From Asticcacaulis sp. MM231 (GTDB lineage: Bacteria; Pseudomonadota; Alphaproteobacteria; Caulobacterales; Caulobacteraceae): a stretch of 64,000 nucleotides of DNA. A program made the translations under genes and the position numbers. The notes beneath the pieces were generated by a model that ran no database searches, was not told where the DNA came from, and saw nothing but the letters and a program-made list of their open reading frames with translations. Positions within the stretch are counted from its first letter, which is position 1. Each line of letters begins with the position of its first letter. The stretch covers positions 372,001 through 436,000 of the forward strand of contig NZ_OZ075109.1 in NCBI RefSeq assembly GCF_964186625.1. The letters are read 5' to 3'. Positions 6,223 through 15,922 of the stretch are shown here, piece by piece.

Positions 6223-9018
6223 TTACTTTTTACGCGGGAGCGCGCCGTCGTAGAGCGCGTTGAACATCAGTTTGAAGGCGCCTTGTGTCTGGGCGCGCAG
6301 CGCCACTTCGGGACCAAACAGGAAAACCCGCCCTGAGCCATAGGACAGATCGACCACGGCGGCGGTGCCTTGCAGATAGTCGGTGCCGAGCGCCCAGCCG
6401 CTGTGAAGCAGGTCCTTGCCCTCGAAACGAATGGGGGTATGGGCATCTATGGCTTCGGGTTTCAGGCGAAAGACCGGGCTGGAATCGAAGAACAGATCGA
6501 CCTTTGGTTCCAGACCATAGCCGAGCGGGGTGGTCGGGTCGGTCGTGGCGGTCAAGAGGGCGCCGGGGATATAGAACTTGGTGCGCGGCAACACCTGTTC
6601 CTGCCTATCGACCATCTGGGTCGTGCCATTTTGTACCGGTAGGTCGAAGGCATCGATAATGCCTTGCGAGGTACTGCCGATCGCCATCAGGGCGCCGCCA
6701 TTTTTCACAAAAGCCTTGAGTGCAGGGATGGTTTTGTCAGGCGTGATCGTGCCAAGCCAGCCGCGATATTCGGCTGGAATACGCGCCGGATCGGGTTGTT
6801 TATGATCGAATTTGCCACGGAACATGCCGCCACCCTTGTTGGTGAAGCGGTTCGGCAGCAGGCTGTCGGACATCAGGACGATGTCATACTTGGCGTTAAG
6901 GCCGCCCTTGTCGAGCTCCTTTGGATGTACGACCGTATATGGAAATTCAAACTGCTCGAAAATCCAGCGTGTCCAGCCCGACGGCATGACCCCGCCATAG
7001 ATATCGACCAGAGCGATACGCGGGCTTTTAAGGGCGGTCTTGGTGGAGGCGGGGACGGCGGCAAGCGCATAGGCGTCGATCCCCAGTTCGGTCACGGCGG
7101 CCTTTATGATGGCGGCGGATTGCGGCGTGTTTGGCACCCAGATCGCGCCCGATTCCGGTGCGCCGTCGCCCACAGCCGTGGGCTCGCTCAGCCAGAACGC
7201 CTTCTGTTTGGCCTTCATCAGCCGGTTGGTCAGGATGAAGCTGTTATTAGTGGCGTGGCTGATCAGGAAACCTGCCTTGCCAACGCCCGCAATCTTGCCC
7301 GGATACGGCTTCAGAACAACGTCGACCGCTTCTGTGGCAACGCTTACGGCATCCTGAGCCTTGTCAAAATGAACGCCCATCTGGTAGGCGAGTGTATAGC
7401 CGGAGGCATCGGCCGGTGGGATCGGCGGACCGCCGGGATATTCGAAATTCTCGGCATAGTCCTGGGGCTCGAACATATCGCGCAGATGCGGACGATAAGC
7501 CTGCGCCGCCTTGACGATATAGCTGCCGGCCGGATAGGTCTTGCCGGCTTGCGTGAAGCCGGTTATGGCACGCTCGACTGTGACGCCCATCTTGATAAGG
7601 GCATTCAGGAACCGCACGGCGGTCGGAAAATCGTGCTGGTTAGGGCTGATGATATAGGCGCGGGCATCACGATAGGCCGGATCGTGCAGCACGTCGTCAT
7701 AGAAACGCAACTCGATGGCGCTGGAGCCCGTGGTGCGCGTCGGCACCGGTTTCAATCCGGCCGCGGCGGAGGCGGCATGCAGGGCGGTAATGCGGTCCGG
7801 CGTCACCGTCCAGCTATCGCGGTTGCCGGCGTCGATACTGTCCTTGCCCATGCGATAAATATTGTAGAGCAGTTTTTCGCGGTTGGAGGCCGCGTAGGTC
7901 AAGGTGGCGCGGTTAATCGAGACGCTGTAGGCGACCGATTGCGCCATGGTCCACATCTGCGGCGCGATAGGCGCGGGCTGGTCGTTCTTCGGCAGTTGCC
8001 GCTCAGGTACGAGTTGTATGGGCTCCGGCACGACACCGCCGATGATCTCGACCAACAGACCAATGGCGTTGTGAAAATAGGTCGAGGTGCGCAGGTTGCC
8101 GTTGGTCCAGGTATCGTAATGGGCACTGGCGCGTGTGACGGCGCCGACCTTGCCTTCGGACAGCAGGCGGCTGTTCAGTGCCGCGCCGACCTCTTGCAGA
8201 CTGGTCATGGCCAGCGGATTATAGTTGTAGTTGAAGGGATCGCGGAACGGCGGGATGAAAACGACCGTGCCGGCCGGGCCGACCTGATGCTGGTTAAGCA
8301 CGATCTGTGGCCGCCATTCGTGGTACAGAATACGCGTGATATTTTGCGTCTCGGCCATTTCCGCCATGTAGAAGTCGCGGTTGTTATCGTGACCGATATA
8401 GGGGTGATAAAGCTTGGGCAGGCTGTCGAAATTGGTTTCGCGCTCGGCCGGATTTTTAAAGCGCATATACCAGTCAGCGACATAGTCCTGACCGTCCGGA
8501 TTGTCAGCAGCGAACAGGATGATGACATTGTCGCGGATTCTCTGCGCTTCGGAATCATCACTCGCCACCATGTCGTAAACCTGCTGGATCAGGGCGTGAT
8601 CGGTCTCGACCTCGCTGGCATGGATGCCGCCATCAACCCAGACGACCGACTTGCCCTTGGCGGCCAGCGCGCGCGCCTCATCGTCCGTCAGCCCCTCGGC
8701 GCGACCAAGACGCGCGGAGATGTCCTTGTAGGTATCGAGCAGGGCGAGGTTTTCCGGGGAGGAGACAATTGCCATGATCTGACGGCGTTTCTCGGTGGTT
8801 GCACCGATATCGACCAATTGGATGCGATCGCTTTGTGAGGCCAGCACCTGCCAGTATTTTACGGTATCGCTATAATTGGGCACATAGCGATCTTCCCCCA
8901 TGACATGACCCAGTACCGCCTGGGGCGGGCTTATGGGCGCCTTGGCAGGCGCACTGAGTGCGGTCGTGGCCAGCAGCAGGCAGGCGAACGCGGCGATGGC
9001 GGTGGTTTTGCGAATCAT
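6223..9018 (-). CDS. large secreted M14-type zinc carboxypeptidase
   Basis: A 931-residue protein with a cleavable signal (MIRKTTAIAAFACLLLATTALSA). The catalytic domain follows: WVDGGIHASEVE supplies HxxE for zinc, NPDGQDYVADW follows, and HDNNRDF and NQHQ lie where substrate Arg/Asn and the third ligand are found. The region from about residue 600 onward (VLMSDSLLPNR, FVKNGGALMAIGSTSQG) resembles a glutamine-amidotransferase-like domain of the kind attached to many large secreted M14 proteins. It would act in the periplasm and release C-terminal residues from a peptide or amino-acid conjugate brought in by the TBDR. It overlaps the MFS gene by 4 bases. Confidence 0.85.
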   Translation of the reverse strand: MIRKTTAIAAFACLLLATTALSAPAKAPISPPQAVLGHVMGEDRYVPNYSDTVKYWQVLASQSDRIQLVDIGATTEKRRQIMAIVSSPENLALLDTYKDISARLGRAEGLTDDEARALAAKGKSVVWVDGGIHASEVETDHALIQQVYDMVASDDSEAQRIRDNVIILFAADNPDGQDYVADWYMRFKNPAERETNFDSLPKLYHPYIGHDNNRDFYMAEMAETQNITRILYHEWRPQIVLNQHQVGPAGTVVFIPPFRDPFNYNYNPLAMTSLQEVGAALNSRLLSEGKVGAVTRASAHYDTWTNGNLRTSTYFHNAIGLLVEIIGGVVPEPIQLVPERQLPKNDQPAPIAPQMWTMAQSVAYSVSINRATLTYAASNREKLLYNIYRMGKDSIDAGNRDSWTVTPDRITALHAASAAAGLKPVPTRTTGSSAIELRFYDDVLHDPAYRDARAYIISPNQHDFPTAVRFLNALIKMGVTVERAITGFTQAGKTYPAGSYIVKAAQAYRPHLRDMFEPQDYAENFEYPGGPPIPPADASGYTLAYQMGVHFDKAQDAVSVATEAVDVVLKPYPGKIAGVGKAGFLISHATNNSFILTNRLMKAKQKAFWLSEPTAVGDGAPESGAIWVPNTPQSAAIIKAAVTELGIDAYALAAVPASTKTALKSPRIALVDIYGGVMPSGWTRWIFEQFEFPYTVVHPKELDKGGLNAKYDIVLMSDSLLPNRFTNKGGGMFRGKFDHKQPDPARIPAEYRGWLGTITPDKTIPALKAFVKNGGALMAIGSTSQGIIDAFDLPVQNGTTQMVDRQEQVLPRTKFYIPGALLTATTDPTTPLGYGLEPKVDLFFDSSPVFRLKPEAIDAHTPIRFEGKDLLHSGWALGTDYLQGTAAVVDLSYGSGRVFLFGPEVALRAQTQGAFKLMFNALYDGALPRKK

Positions 9019-10322
9019 AAGGAAGGATTCCGGAAGCGGTCGGGTGTGAAGGCGATCACCGTGAAGGAGATGAAAGCGGCCGACATCACGTAAAAGGCGG
9101 GCGCGATATTGGAGCCGGTCTGTTGCACTAGCAGGGTGGCGATGAAGGGGGCGAAGCCGCCGAACAGCATAACGGCTCCGTTATAACCGATCGACAGCGC
9201 GGTATACCGCACACGGGTTGGCAGTTGCTCGCACAGAAAGGTGGGCCCCACACCGCTGAACAGACCGCTAAAGATCCCCGCCACCGCCGTGGTCAGGATG
9301 ACGGAGGCGCCTGTGCGGGCATGATCCATATAAGCAAAAAGCGGATAGGCGATGATCAGGAAGCCGCCGGCGCTCATCAGCAGGAAGGGCTTGCGGCCGA
9401 TCTTGTCCGACAGGAATCCGGCCAGAGGAATGACGAGGATATTGGCCAGCGCCCCGACCAAGGTGCCGGTATAGGCGATGCTCGGCGCCACCTTGAGGAT
9501 CCGGATGGCGAAGCTGACGAGAAAGGCGCCGAACGTGTAGCCCGCAACCGTCCATATAATGACGCTGCCGAATATGGTGGCGACGGCGCGGCCATGCTGG
9601 GTCAGGGCTTCACGCAGAGGTTTGACCGGCGTAGCGTCTGCCTCGGCCGTGTAGTGCGGGGTATCCTCGACATGGGCACGCAGATAGAAGCCGACCGGGG
9701 CCACCAGAATGCCGAGCAGGAAGGGGATACGCCAGCCCCAGGCATCGACCGAGGCGGCCGGCAATATGAGATTGAGCACCAGGGCCGTGCAGACGGCGGA
9801 GACGACGGCCAGCGATGTGCTGAGCTGTTGCAGCGCGCCAAACAGGCCGCGCCGGTGTGGTGGGGCGTATTCGACGATGAAGGTTGTGGCGCCACCCCAT
9901 TCTCCGCCGGCGGCAAAACCCTGCACCAGACGGCAGATGACCAGAAGGACCGGCGCGGCGTAACCGATATGGGCATAGGACGGGATCATTCCGGTGATGC
10001 CGGTCGAGGCGGCCATCAGGAACATGGTTATGATCAGCGAAAACTTGCGACCAAAGCGATCACCCAAAGACCCCAGCACGATCGAACCTATCGGACGCAT
10101 GACGAAGCCGACGCCATAGGTGGCGAAGCTCGACAGGATTGAGGTCAGGGGATCGGCGGCCGGAAACATGGCGCGGCCGATCTGGGCGGCGAAATAGCCA
10201 TAGATGATGAAGTCGAACAGTTCGAACCAGTTGCCGATCATGGCCGAGCCCAACGCCTTGGCGACGGCTTTTTTCGACGGAGGCGCTTTTAGGGTTTCAG
10301 AGGTCGGCACAGCAGAGGTCAA
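9015..10322 (-). CDS. MFS transporter, metabolite:H+ symporter (MHS) type
   Basis: About 435 residues with 12 predicted membrane segments. GNWFELFDFIIYGYFA opens helix 1, GSLGDRFGRKFSLI is the MFS loop motif, and RLVQGFAAGGEWGGA is the MHS-subfamily signature. MHS members carry dicarboxylates, proline, betaine or shikimate with protons. The open frame reaches 10403, but that would overlap the amidohydrolase by 50 bases. A TTG at 10322 preceded by GGAG with a 7-base gap is the better start, and a GTG at 10310 is also possible. It probably imports the small product of periplasmic hydrolysis by its operon partners. Confidence 0.85.
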   Translation of the reverse strand: MTSAVPTSETLKAPPSKKAVAKALGSAMIGNWFELFDFIIYGYFAAQIGRAMFPAADPLTSILSSFATYGVGFVMRPIGSIVLGSLGDRFGRKFSLIITMFLMAASTGITGMIPSYAHIGYAAPVLLVICRLVQGFAAGGEWGGATTFIVEYAPPHRRGLFGALQQLSTSLAVVSAVCTALVLNLILPAASVDAWGWRIPFLLGILVAPVGFYLRAHVEDTPHYTAEADATPVKPLREALTQHGRAVATIFGSVIIWTVAGYTFGAFLVSFAIRILKVAPSIAYTGTLVGALANILVIPLAGFLSDKIGRKPFLLMSAGGFLIIAYPLFAYMDHARTGASVILTTAVAGIFSGLFSGVGPTFLCEQLPTRVRYTALSIGYNGAVMLFGGFAPFIATLLVQQTGSNIAPAFYVMSAAFISFTVIAFTPDRFRNPSL

Positions 10323-10353
10323 AACACAACTCCGGTCGGCATGAGGAAAGGAT

Positions 10354-11775
10354 TTACTTGGTTGTCTCGGGGGGCGATGGCTTGAGCAGGGGTTGCGCGA
10401 CATGGCGCGGCGTCACCACCTGGCCGTTCTCGACATAAAAAATACCGTCCTTGATCACCAGATCGACCTTTTGCAGATCATCGAGTGACTGGTCGGGATT
10501 GCCGCGCACGACCAGAATGTCAGCCAGCTTGCCGGCTTCCAGACTGCCGATCTTGTCGTCCATGTCGAGCAGGCGGGCATTGACGATGGTGGCCGCTTTC
10601 AAGGTATCCGCCAGACTGTAGCCGCCTTTGACGAACCATTTCAACTCGGCGATATAGACATTTGGGATCATCTTGTTGGCATCCCCGATGGTATCGGTGC
10701 CGACCCCCATAACGATCCCGGCCGCCTTCATCTTCTTGAAGACGTCGAAATCATCCTGACTGGTCATGGCGAAGCGGCGCGAGGTCGAGCCATAGAAACC
10801 GCCATTGCGGTCGATGACATTCTGGTAGACCTGAAGCGTCGGAACCGAGGCAGCATGGTTCTTCGCCATCAGGGTGATGGTGGCATCGGTTCGCGGCAGC
10901 GGGTGTTCGATCATGTCGATACCGGCCTTGACGGCCATTTCGGTATAGATGCCCTCGCAGTCGCAGGTCACCTTCAGACCGAGGCGGTGGGCTTCATCGA
11001 CGGCGGCCTGGACTTCATCGGGCGCGAAATGGCTGGCGATCTTGATGACGCTGGCGCCATCCTTGAAGACCTGACGGACGGCTCCGCGCCAGGCGTCGGC
11101 GCCATTGACCTCGATGGCGTAGTCATGGCCGTGGGTTGGGGTGAGAGGGCGTTCGGTGGCATGGCCGCCTGTACCGGTGATGATATGGCCGGCGGTGAAA
11201 ACGCGCGGCGCCGGGATCGCGTTATCGGCGCTCCATTGCGCCAGCACATAGGGGGCTTCACCAACGCCGTTCAGATCACGTACAGAGGTGAAACCGGATT
11301 CGATCAGCCAGCGCAAATTGCGGGTGCCGCGCATGGCGCCATCAACCGCGCTGCCCTGTTCGTCGATATTGGCGTCGCTGTCGGGATAGGTCAGGTGGAC
11401 GTGCATGTCGATCAGGCCGGGCATGACGGTCTCCCCGGTGACGTCGATCACGCGAGCCTCCGCCGGCCAGTCGGTTGAGCTTGCCGGCAGAATGGCGCGG
11501 ATATGGTTGTCTTCGATAACAACTGTGGCAGGGCGTGCGGCAGCCGAGACGGCGTCAAAGACGCGCCCGCCGCTCAGCACGGTGATTTTCCCCTTTTCGG
11601 CGGAGGGTTTTCGCGGAATGCGCCGAGGGTCGTCGACCGTTTCAATCCCTTTCAGAACCGGCCGGCGATCCTGAAGGCTGACCTGAGCATGGGCGGAGGA
11701 CATCAGCGTGGTCAGCGCTAAAACGCCTGTGGTCAGAAAACGGCTTGAAGATTTTGTGGAAAAAGACAGGAACAT
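10354..11775 (-). CDS. secreted amidohydrolase (imidazolonepropionase/prolidase-like)
   Basis: The ATG at 11775 follows a GAGG with a 6-base gap and starts a signal peptide ending in MSSAHA, giving 473 residues. The metal-dependent amidohydrolase fold shows in MPGLIDMHVHL (HxH metal ligands), SVIKIASHFAP (bridging Lys region), IEHPLP and VGVGTDT (Asp ligand). The closing LEAGKLADILVVRGNP is the family's typical end. Secreted members often cleave Xaa-Pro or N-acyl amino acid bonds. The gene follows the TBDR by 94 bases and begins the run of hydrolases. It should work in the periplasm on whatever the TBDR imports. Confidence 0.87.
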   Translation of the reverse strand: MFLSFSTKSSSRFLTTGVLALTTLMSSAHAQVSLQDRRPVLKGIETVDDPRRIPRKPSAEKGKITVLSGGRVFDAVSAAARPATVVIEDNHIRAILPASSTDWPAEARVIDVTGETVMPGLIDMHVHLTYPDSDANIDEQGSAVDGAMRGTRNLRWLIESGFTSVRDLNGVGEAPYVLAQWSADNAIPAPRVFTAGHIITGTGGHATERPLTPTHGHDYAIEVNGADAWRGAVRQVFKDGASVIKIASHFAPDEVQAAVDEAHRLGLKVTCDCEGIYTEMAVKAGIDMIEHPLPRTDATITLMAKNHAASVPTLQVYQNVIDRNGGFYGSTSRRFAMTSQDDFDVFKKMKAAGIVMGVGTDTIGDANKMIPNVYIAELKWFVKGGYSLADTLKAATIVNARLLDMDDKIGSLEAGKLADILVVRGNPDQSLDDLQKVDLVIKDGIFYVENGQVVTPRHVAQPLLKPSPPETTK

Positions 11776-11797
11776 GGTGGCCTCGTGGGAGGAAGGG

Positions 11798-11826
11798 GGG
11801 ACAGTGATCCCGGCGAACACTGTCCC
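11798..11826 (-). terminator. stem-loop between the TBDR and amidohydrolase genes
   Basis: GGGACAGTG (11798-11806) and CACTGTCCC (11818-11826) pair perfectly over 9 bp with an 11-base loop. On the minus strand the stem is followed by C and T mixed bases, not a U tract. It is more likely an RNA-stabilising or processing stem that lowers expression of downstream genes than a full terminator. Confidence 0.5.
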
Positions 11827-11869
11827 TTTATACGCCTTACAGGTACGCTTTACACTGTAGCTCTAGGGG

Positions 11870-14305
11870 CTACATCTTCCACGACAGGCGGGCGTAGTAA
11901 TACCCGCCGTAGCCGCCGAAGGGGGAGTAGGCAGCGTAAGGCGAGCTGCCGATGGTGTTGGCGATGGTGTTCTTGTCGGGGTAGACATCCAATAGATTGT
12001 AAGCGCCGATCGCGATGCGGTAGCCGTCGCCGAAGGCACGCGACACCTCCAGATCGGTGATGAACTTGGCACCAAACTTCTGGTCGGTGGCCGCCGTCGC
12101 GCCCAACAGGCTGAACTCGCCGTAACGGGTTTCCTTGATATTGACGGCATAGGGGCCAGCGCTCCAGTCGAGGCCGAGAATGACCTTGTCCTTCGGCTGA
12201 AGTTCGGTGATGTAGCCCTGAGTTTGACGATCAAACAGGGTCAGCCCCAAACCGGCCAATGCGTCCGGCGTCGGCGCGATCTTGTCGATCTCGGTTTCAT
12301 TGTGGTTGTAACCGAGTGTGGTGCGGAAACGGCCAAATCGCTCGGTTGAGAGATTATAGGTGGCAACCAGATCGATGCCCTTGGTTGTGGTGTCGATGGC
12401 ATTGGTGAAATAGCGGACATACTGATTGCCGGAGAAGCCGTTGGCAATCAGGATGGCTTTGACGCCGGCGCTGGAGAGCAGGCCGGTCAACTGAATACGA
12501 TCATCCAGTTCGATCTGATAGGCATCGAGCGTCACGGTGAAGCCGTGGCCTGGCGTCAAGGCGAAGCCAGCGCTGTAGTTGCGCGACTTTTCCGGCTTGA
12601 GGGGCTGGGCGCCCAGCGCTACGCCGACAGCAGAGTCGGTTTTGACGATCTTCGATTCGATCAATTGATAGGTGGTGCCGACCAGGTTGAATTGCGTGCC
12701 GGTTTGGGCATAACCCATCTGGGCCAGCGAAGGCGCACGGAAGCCGGTCGAAGCGGCGCCACGCAGAGTCAGCCAGTCATTGACCTTGTAGCGCGTCGAA
12801 ACCTTGCCGCTCACCACATCGCCGGCGCTGTCGTCATAGGTTTCATAACGTGCCGCGGCGGTGACCAGCCACTTCGGTGTGACGTCAAGCGCCAGATCGA
12901 CATAGGCCGCGGTGACATTACGTGAAATATCGGCTTCGTCGCCTGGCAGGACGATGATAGCGCCCTGCGCGCCGGTCAGGGCCGGTTTGCCCTTGTTGGT
13001 GCCGGAGGTGTAATAGTAGCCGCCGTTGGCGTAGGCCGCTTCATCGAGCGCATGGGTCTGGTAGTTTTCGTGACGGAACTCTGCGCCGGTCGATACCTGC
13101 AAGGCCTTGCCGCCCAAAACATCGAAATGGCGCGTGAGGTCGAGGTTCGTGGTCCACTGATCGAACTGAGAGCTGTAGGTCTCGAAGCTGGTCGGGCTGG
13201 CGGCGCCCAGGGAAGCATTGAGCGAATTGTCTGCGCCGTTGATGACATGGTCGCGACCAAAGGTCGTGCCAAGTGTGCTGTCCCAGCCCTTGAAGGTGCC
13301 CTTGAGACCCGCCGAGAGCTGGAAGTCATATTCCTTCATGGTGTAATACGGTGTGAAGCCGTTCGGATAGATCGCCGTAATGTTACTATTGGCATTGGGC
13401 TTGCGACCGGCCTGACCAACTCGGGCATTACGGGTCGTGAAGGTGGTTGTGGCGAAGAACTGGGTTGTGTCTGTGACGGGAATGACGGTGTTGGTCACCA
13501 GGTCGAGGCTCTTGATTTCCGGTAGCCCGCCCTGATAGGTGCGACGATTGGCGGAGGCTTCACGCGGATCGGGCTGGCCGCCTATCGTATCGTACATGGT
13601 GCCGGTCACGTCGGAATTACGCACGACCTTGTCGCTGCTCTTGATCGCGAGCGACACTGTGGTGGAGCCATCGTGCGGCAAGGCGAAGCCTTGCGATGCC
13701 TGCGCCGAGATCGTGGTGCCATCACCCTCAAACCGTTGGCCCGCCTCAAAGCTGCCGGAACTGCCCGTCTTATTGGTCTTCAGAATGATATTGATGACAC
13801 CGGCAATCGCGTCCGAGCCATATTGTGCGGCGGCGCCGTCGCGCAGGATTTCGATATGATCGATGGCGCTGGCCGGTATCAGGTCGACGTCTACCGGATT
13901 GGCCCCAGCCGATACGTTGCCCGAATTGAGGTTGATCGAGGCGCTGTTATGGCGACGCTGGCCATTGACCAGAACAAGGACGTGGACGCCTGACATGCCG
14001 CGCAGGCCTGCCGGGCGCACGATGCTGTCCTGCGACGAACTGCCGACTGCCATGGCCTGATACGAGGGGACGAGTTGGGTCAGGACATCGCGCAATTGCA
14101 GGCTGCCGGCCAGCTTGCTGATCTGGTCAGCGCTGATGATGTCTATGGGGGCAGGGCTGGAGGTCACGGTGCGTGGTTTGCCGCGTGAACCGGTGACAAT
14201 CACTTCGGTGGTCGGATCTGAGGTGGCGGTTTCCTGAGCCAGAACCGGCGCAGCAACGAGGGTGGTGAGAGCTGACGCGGTCAGCAAGGTGGTGCGTAAA
14301 GACAT
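11870..14305 (-). CDS. TonB-dependent receptor of the amide/peptide operon
   Basis: An 811-residue outer-membrane receptor. It has a signal peptide ending in APVLAQ, the TonB-box-like TEVIVTGSR, a plug domain (GMSGVHVLVLVNGQRR, then LRDGAAAQYGSDAIAGVINI) and a long beta-barrel ending RLSWKM. It heads the minus-strand operon and should import the substrate handled by the downstream amidohydrolase and M14 peptidase. Its promoter region contains a 26-bp dyad (14414-14439) that recurs in core form near the Lrp gene. The substrate is not identifiable; the plug resembles general CirA/BtuB-type receptors. Confidence 0.9.
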   Translation of the reverse strand: MSLRTTLLTASALTTLVAAPVLAQETATSDPTTEVIVTGSRGKPRTVTSSPAPIDIISADQISKLAGSLQLRDVLTQLVPSYQAMAVGSSSQDSIVRPAGLRGMSGVHVLVLVNGQRRHNSASINLNSGNVSAGANPVDVDLIPASAIDHIEILRDGAAAQYGSDAIAGVINIILKTNKTGSSGSFEAGQRFEGDGTTISAQASQGFALPHDGSTTVSLAIKSSDKVVRNSDVTGTMYDTIGGQPDPREASANRRTYQGGLPEIKSLDLVTNTVIPVTDTTQFFATTTFTTRNARVGQAGRKPNANSNITAIYPNGFTPYYTMKEYDFQLSAGLKGTFKGWDSTLGTTFGRDHVINGADNSLNASLGAASPTSFETYSSQFDQWTTNLDLTRHFDVLGGKALQVSTGAEFRHENYQTHALDEAAYANGGYYYTSGTNKGKPALTGAQGAIIVLPGDEADISRNVTAAYVDLALDVTPKWLVTAAARYETYDDSAGDVVSGKVSTRYKVNDWLTLRGAASTGFRAPSLAQMGYAQTGTQFNLVGTTYQLIESKIVKTDSAVGVALGAQPLKPEKSRNYSAGFALTPGHGFTVTLDAYQIELDDRIQLTGLLSSAGVKAILIANGFSGNQYVRYFTNAIDTTTKGIDLVATYNLSTERFGRFRTTLGYNHNETEIDKIAPTPDALAGLGLTLFDRQTQGYITELQPKDKVILGLDWSAGPYAVNIKETRYGEFSLLGATAATDQKFGAKFITDLEVSRAFGDGYRIAIGAYNLLDVYPDKNTIANTIGSSPYAAYSPFGGYGGYYYARLSWKM

Positions 14306-14413
14306 GTAATCCCCTTCGATTTAACTGAAATTTCAAAACGCATCAGGGGGCTGGGAGCTTAACCTGAGGCGCTTTGTCGTATTAGGTGCAGACACATTTT
14401 TTTATTCAGTAGC

Positions 14414-14439
14414 GTCAGTGTTCCAAATGGTACACTGAC
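14414..14439. promoter_or_regulatory. 26-bp dyad upstream of the TBDR operon, candidate Lrp-type operator
   Basis: The outer arms GTCAGTGT and ACACTGAC, with CCA and TGG inside, form a nearly perfect palindrome centred 120 bases before the TBDR start. Its core TGTTCCAAATGGTACA recurs with AA/TT centre changes at 15901-15916, beside the Lrp/AsnC gene. The Lrp assignment is an inference from position and shape. Confidence 0.5.
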
Positions 14440-14495
14440 CATATAGAAAATCACCACCAAATCAATTTAGATTTATTGACGTGAGGGTTTAGGCG

Positions 14496-15709
14496 TCAGA
14501 CCGCGCTTGCGTGCTGAAGGTCGGGGCGCGAACTTTCGGTATTCACAGCGAGGTTATCAAAGGCCTGGGCCAGATCCGAGATCAGGTCGTCGACATTTTC
14601 AAGTCCCATATGCAGTCGAATGAGGGGGCCTGTCTCGACGCCGTCGCGGCACACGCGCTGTTTCAGTTGCGGATTGGCGTTGATGGCGAGGCTTTCAAAG
14701 CCGCCCCATGAGTAACCTAGGCCAAAAACCTTGAGGCTATTAAGAAAAGGCTCGACCTGATCGGCATAGCCAGGATGAAATTCAAAGCCGATCAGGCCGT
14801 TGATGCCAGAGAAATCGCGCGCCCAGATGCGGTGGTTGGGATCTGTGGGCAAGGCCGGACAAAGCACGCTTCTCACCTGCGGCTGACTCTCTAACCACGT
14901 CGCCACCGTCAAGGCGGAGGCGGCATGTTGCGTCATGCGCGTGCACAGGGTGCGCAAACCCCGGATCGCCGTATAGGCGTCATCGGGAGACACCATCCAG
15001 CCGACTTCACGATAAGCCGTTTTTAGCAAGGCTGCCGCCGGCCCCTTGGCGGCGGCCATCCCCATGAAAACATCGGAGTGACCACAGACATATTTGGTCA
15101 GGGCCTGGACGCTGACATCAACACCATGATCGAGCGGCTTGAACAAGACGCCGGCGGCATAGCTGTTATCGATGACGGTGAGGATACCGGCCTTGCGCGC
15201 CATAGCGGCGATGGCGGGAACATCCTGGATTTCAAATGTCAGAGAGCCGGGGGATTAAGAAAGATCAGGCGGGTGTTTGCCGTGATCAGGCCGGCGATAT
15301 CTGCGGCCGTTGATTGTGGGGCGAAGTAGCACGTAGTGACGCCAAAGCGGCGCAACATGCCTTCAAAAAAACGCCGGGTTGGGCCATAGATGGTGTCGAC
15401 GGCCAGCACCTCATCGCCCGCGCTGGTGAGAGCCAGTACAGCGCCGGTAATGGCGGCTAGGCCGGAAGGGTAGAGGGTCACGTCGTCCGCGTTTTCCAGT
15501 TTGGCCAGCATGTCGCGCAACAAGACGTGCGTTGTCAGGCCCCCGCGACCATAGGTTTGCTGCGACGTATCATAGATGTCTCTGGCCAATTCCAGAAGAA
15601 TAGTGGAACCCCTCTGCACAGCGGGCGCAGGCGTCTGACGCAGTGTGGCGCCATCGGCGTGGCTGGCAATCAGACGGGTGTTGAGAGAGCGGGGGGATGC
15701 GGATGACAT
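14496..15709 (-). pseudogene. metC: cystathionine beta-lyase-like PLP enzyme, broken by a one-base deletion
   Basis: Two abutting frames together encode about 404 residues, normal for the Cys/Met-metabolism PLP family. The N-terminal part (15709-15239) has TQQTYGRGG-like and YPSGLAAI motifs. The C-terminal part (15203-14496) has DNSYAAGVLF and SVQALTKYVCGHSDVFMG, where Lys would bind PLP. The break falls at a run of five G (15249-15253, five C on the coding strand). Adding one C restores NPPGSLTFEIQD, the family's sequence. The reaction would be C-S cleavage of cystathionine or a related thioether. It precedes the TBDR operon in the same direction. Either a real frameshift or a homopolymer sequencing error. 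Confidence 0.75.
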
Positions 15710-15900
15710 AGGCTACCAGTGGGCGGAAAGGATTAGGGGGATGCCAGCCGATTGTTCGGACAGCGACAACATCAAACCTAACACAGGGCCGCCAAAGAAA
15801 TCTTCACCATAATTTTGATGAAAATTGCCAAAATTGGGATGAATGATCTAAAAGGTGGCGTAATATGTAATTTTAATTTGATTTAGCGCCGCTATATCTC

Positions 15901-15917
15901 TGTTCCATTTGGTACAC
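15901..15917. promoter_or_regulatory. second copy of the Lrp-type dyad core
   Basis: TGTTCCATTTGGTACAC matches the core of the site at 14414-14439 apart from the AA/TT centre. It lies 5 bases beyond the 3' end of the Lrp/AsnC gene and about 190 bases before the cystathionine-beta-lyase-like gene, so it is positioned to control the latter. Confidence 0.45.
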
Positions 15918-15922
15918 AATGG

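Noticed and set aside
6664..8838. 724-codon plus-strand open frame opposite the M14 peptidase gene
   Set aside because: Its composition (very rich in Gly, Arg, His, Asp) is that of an antisense shadow in GC-rich DNA, no motif is visible, and the opposite strand has clear M14 motifs and a signal peptide.
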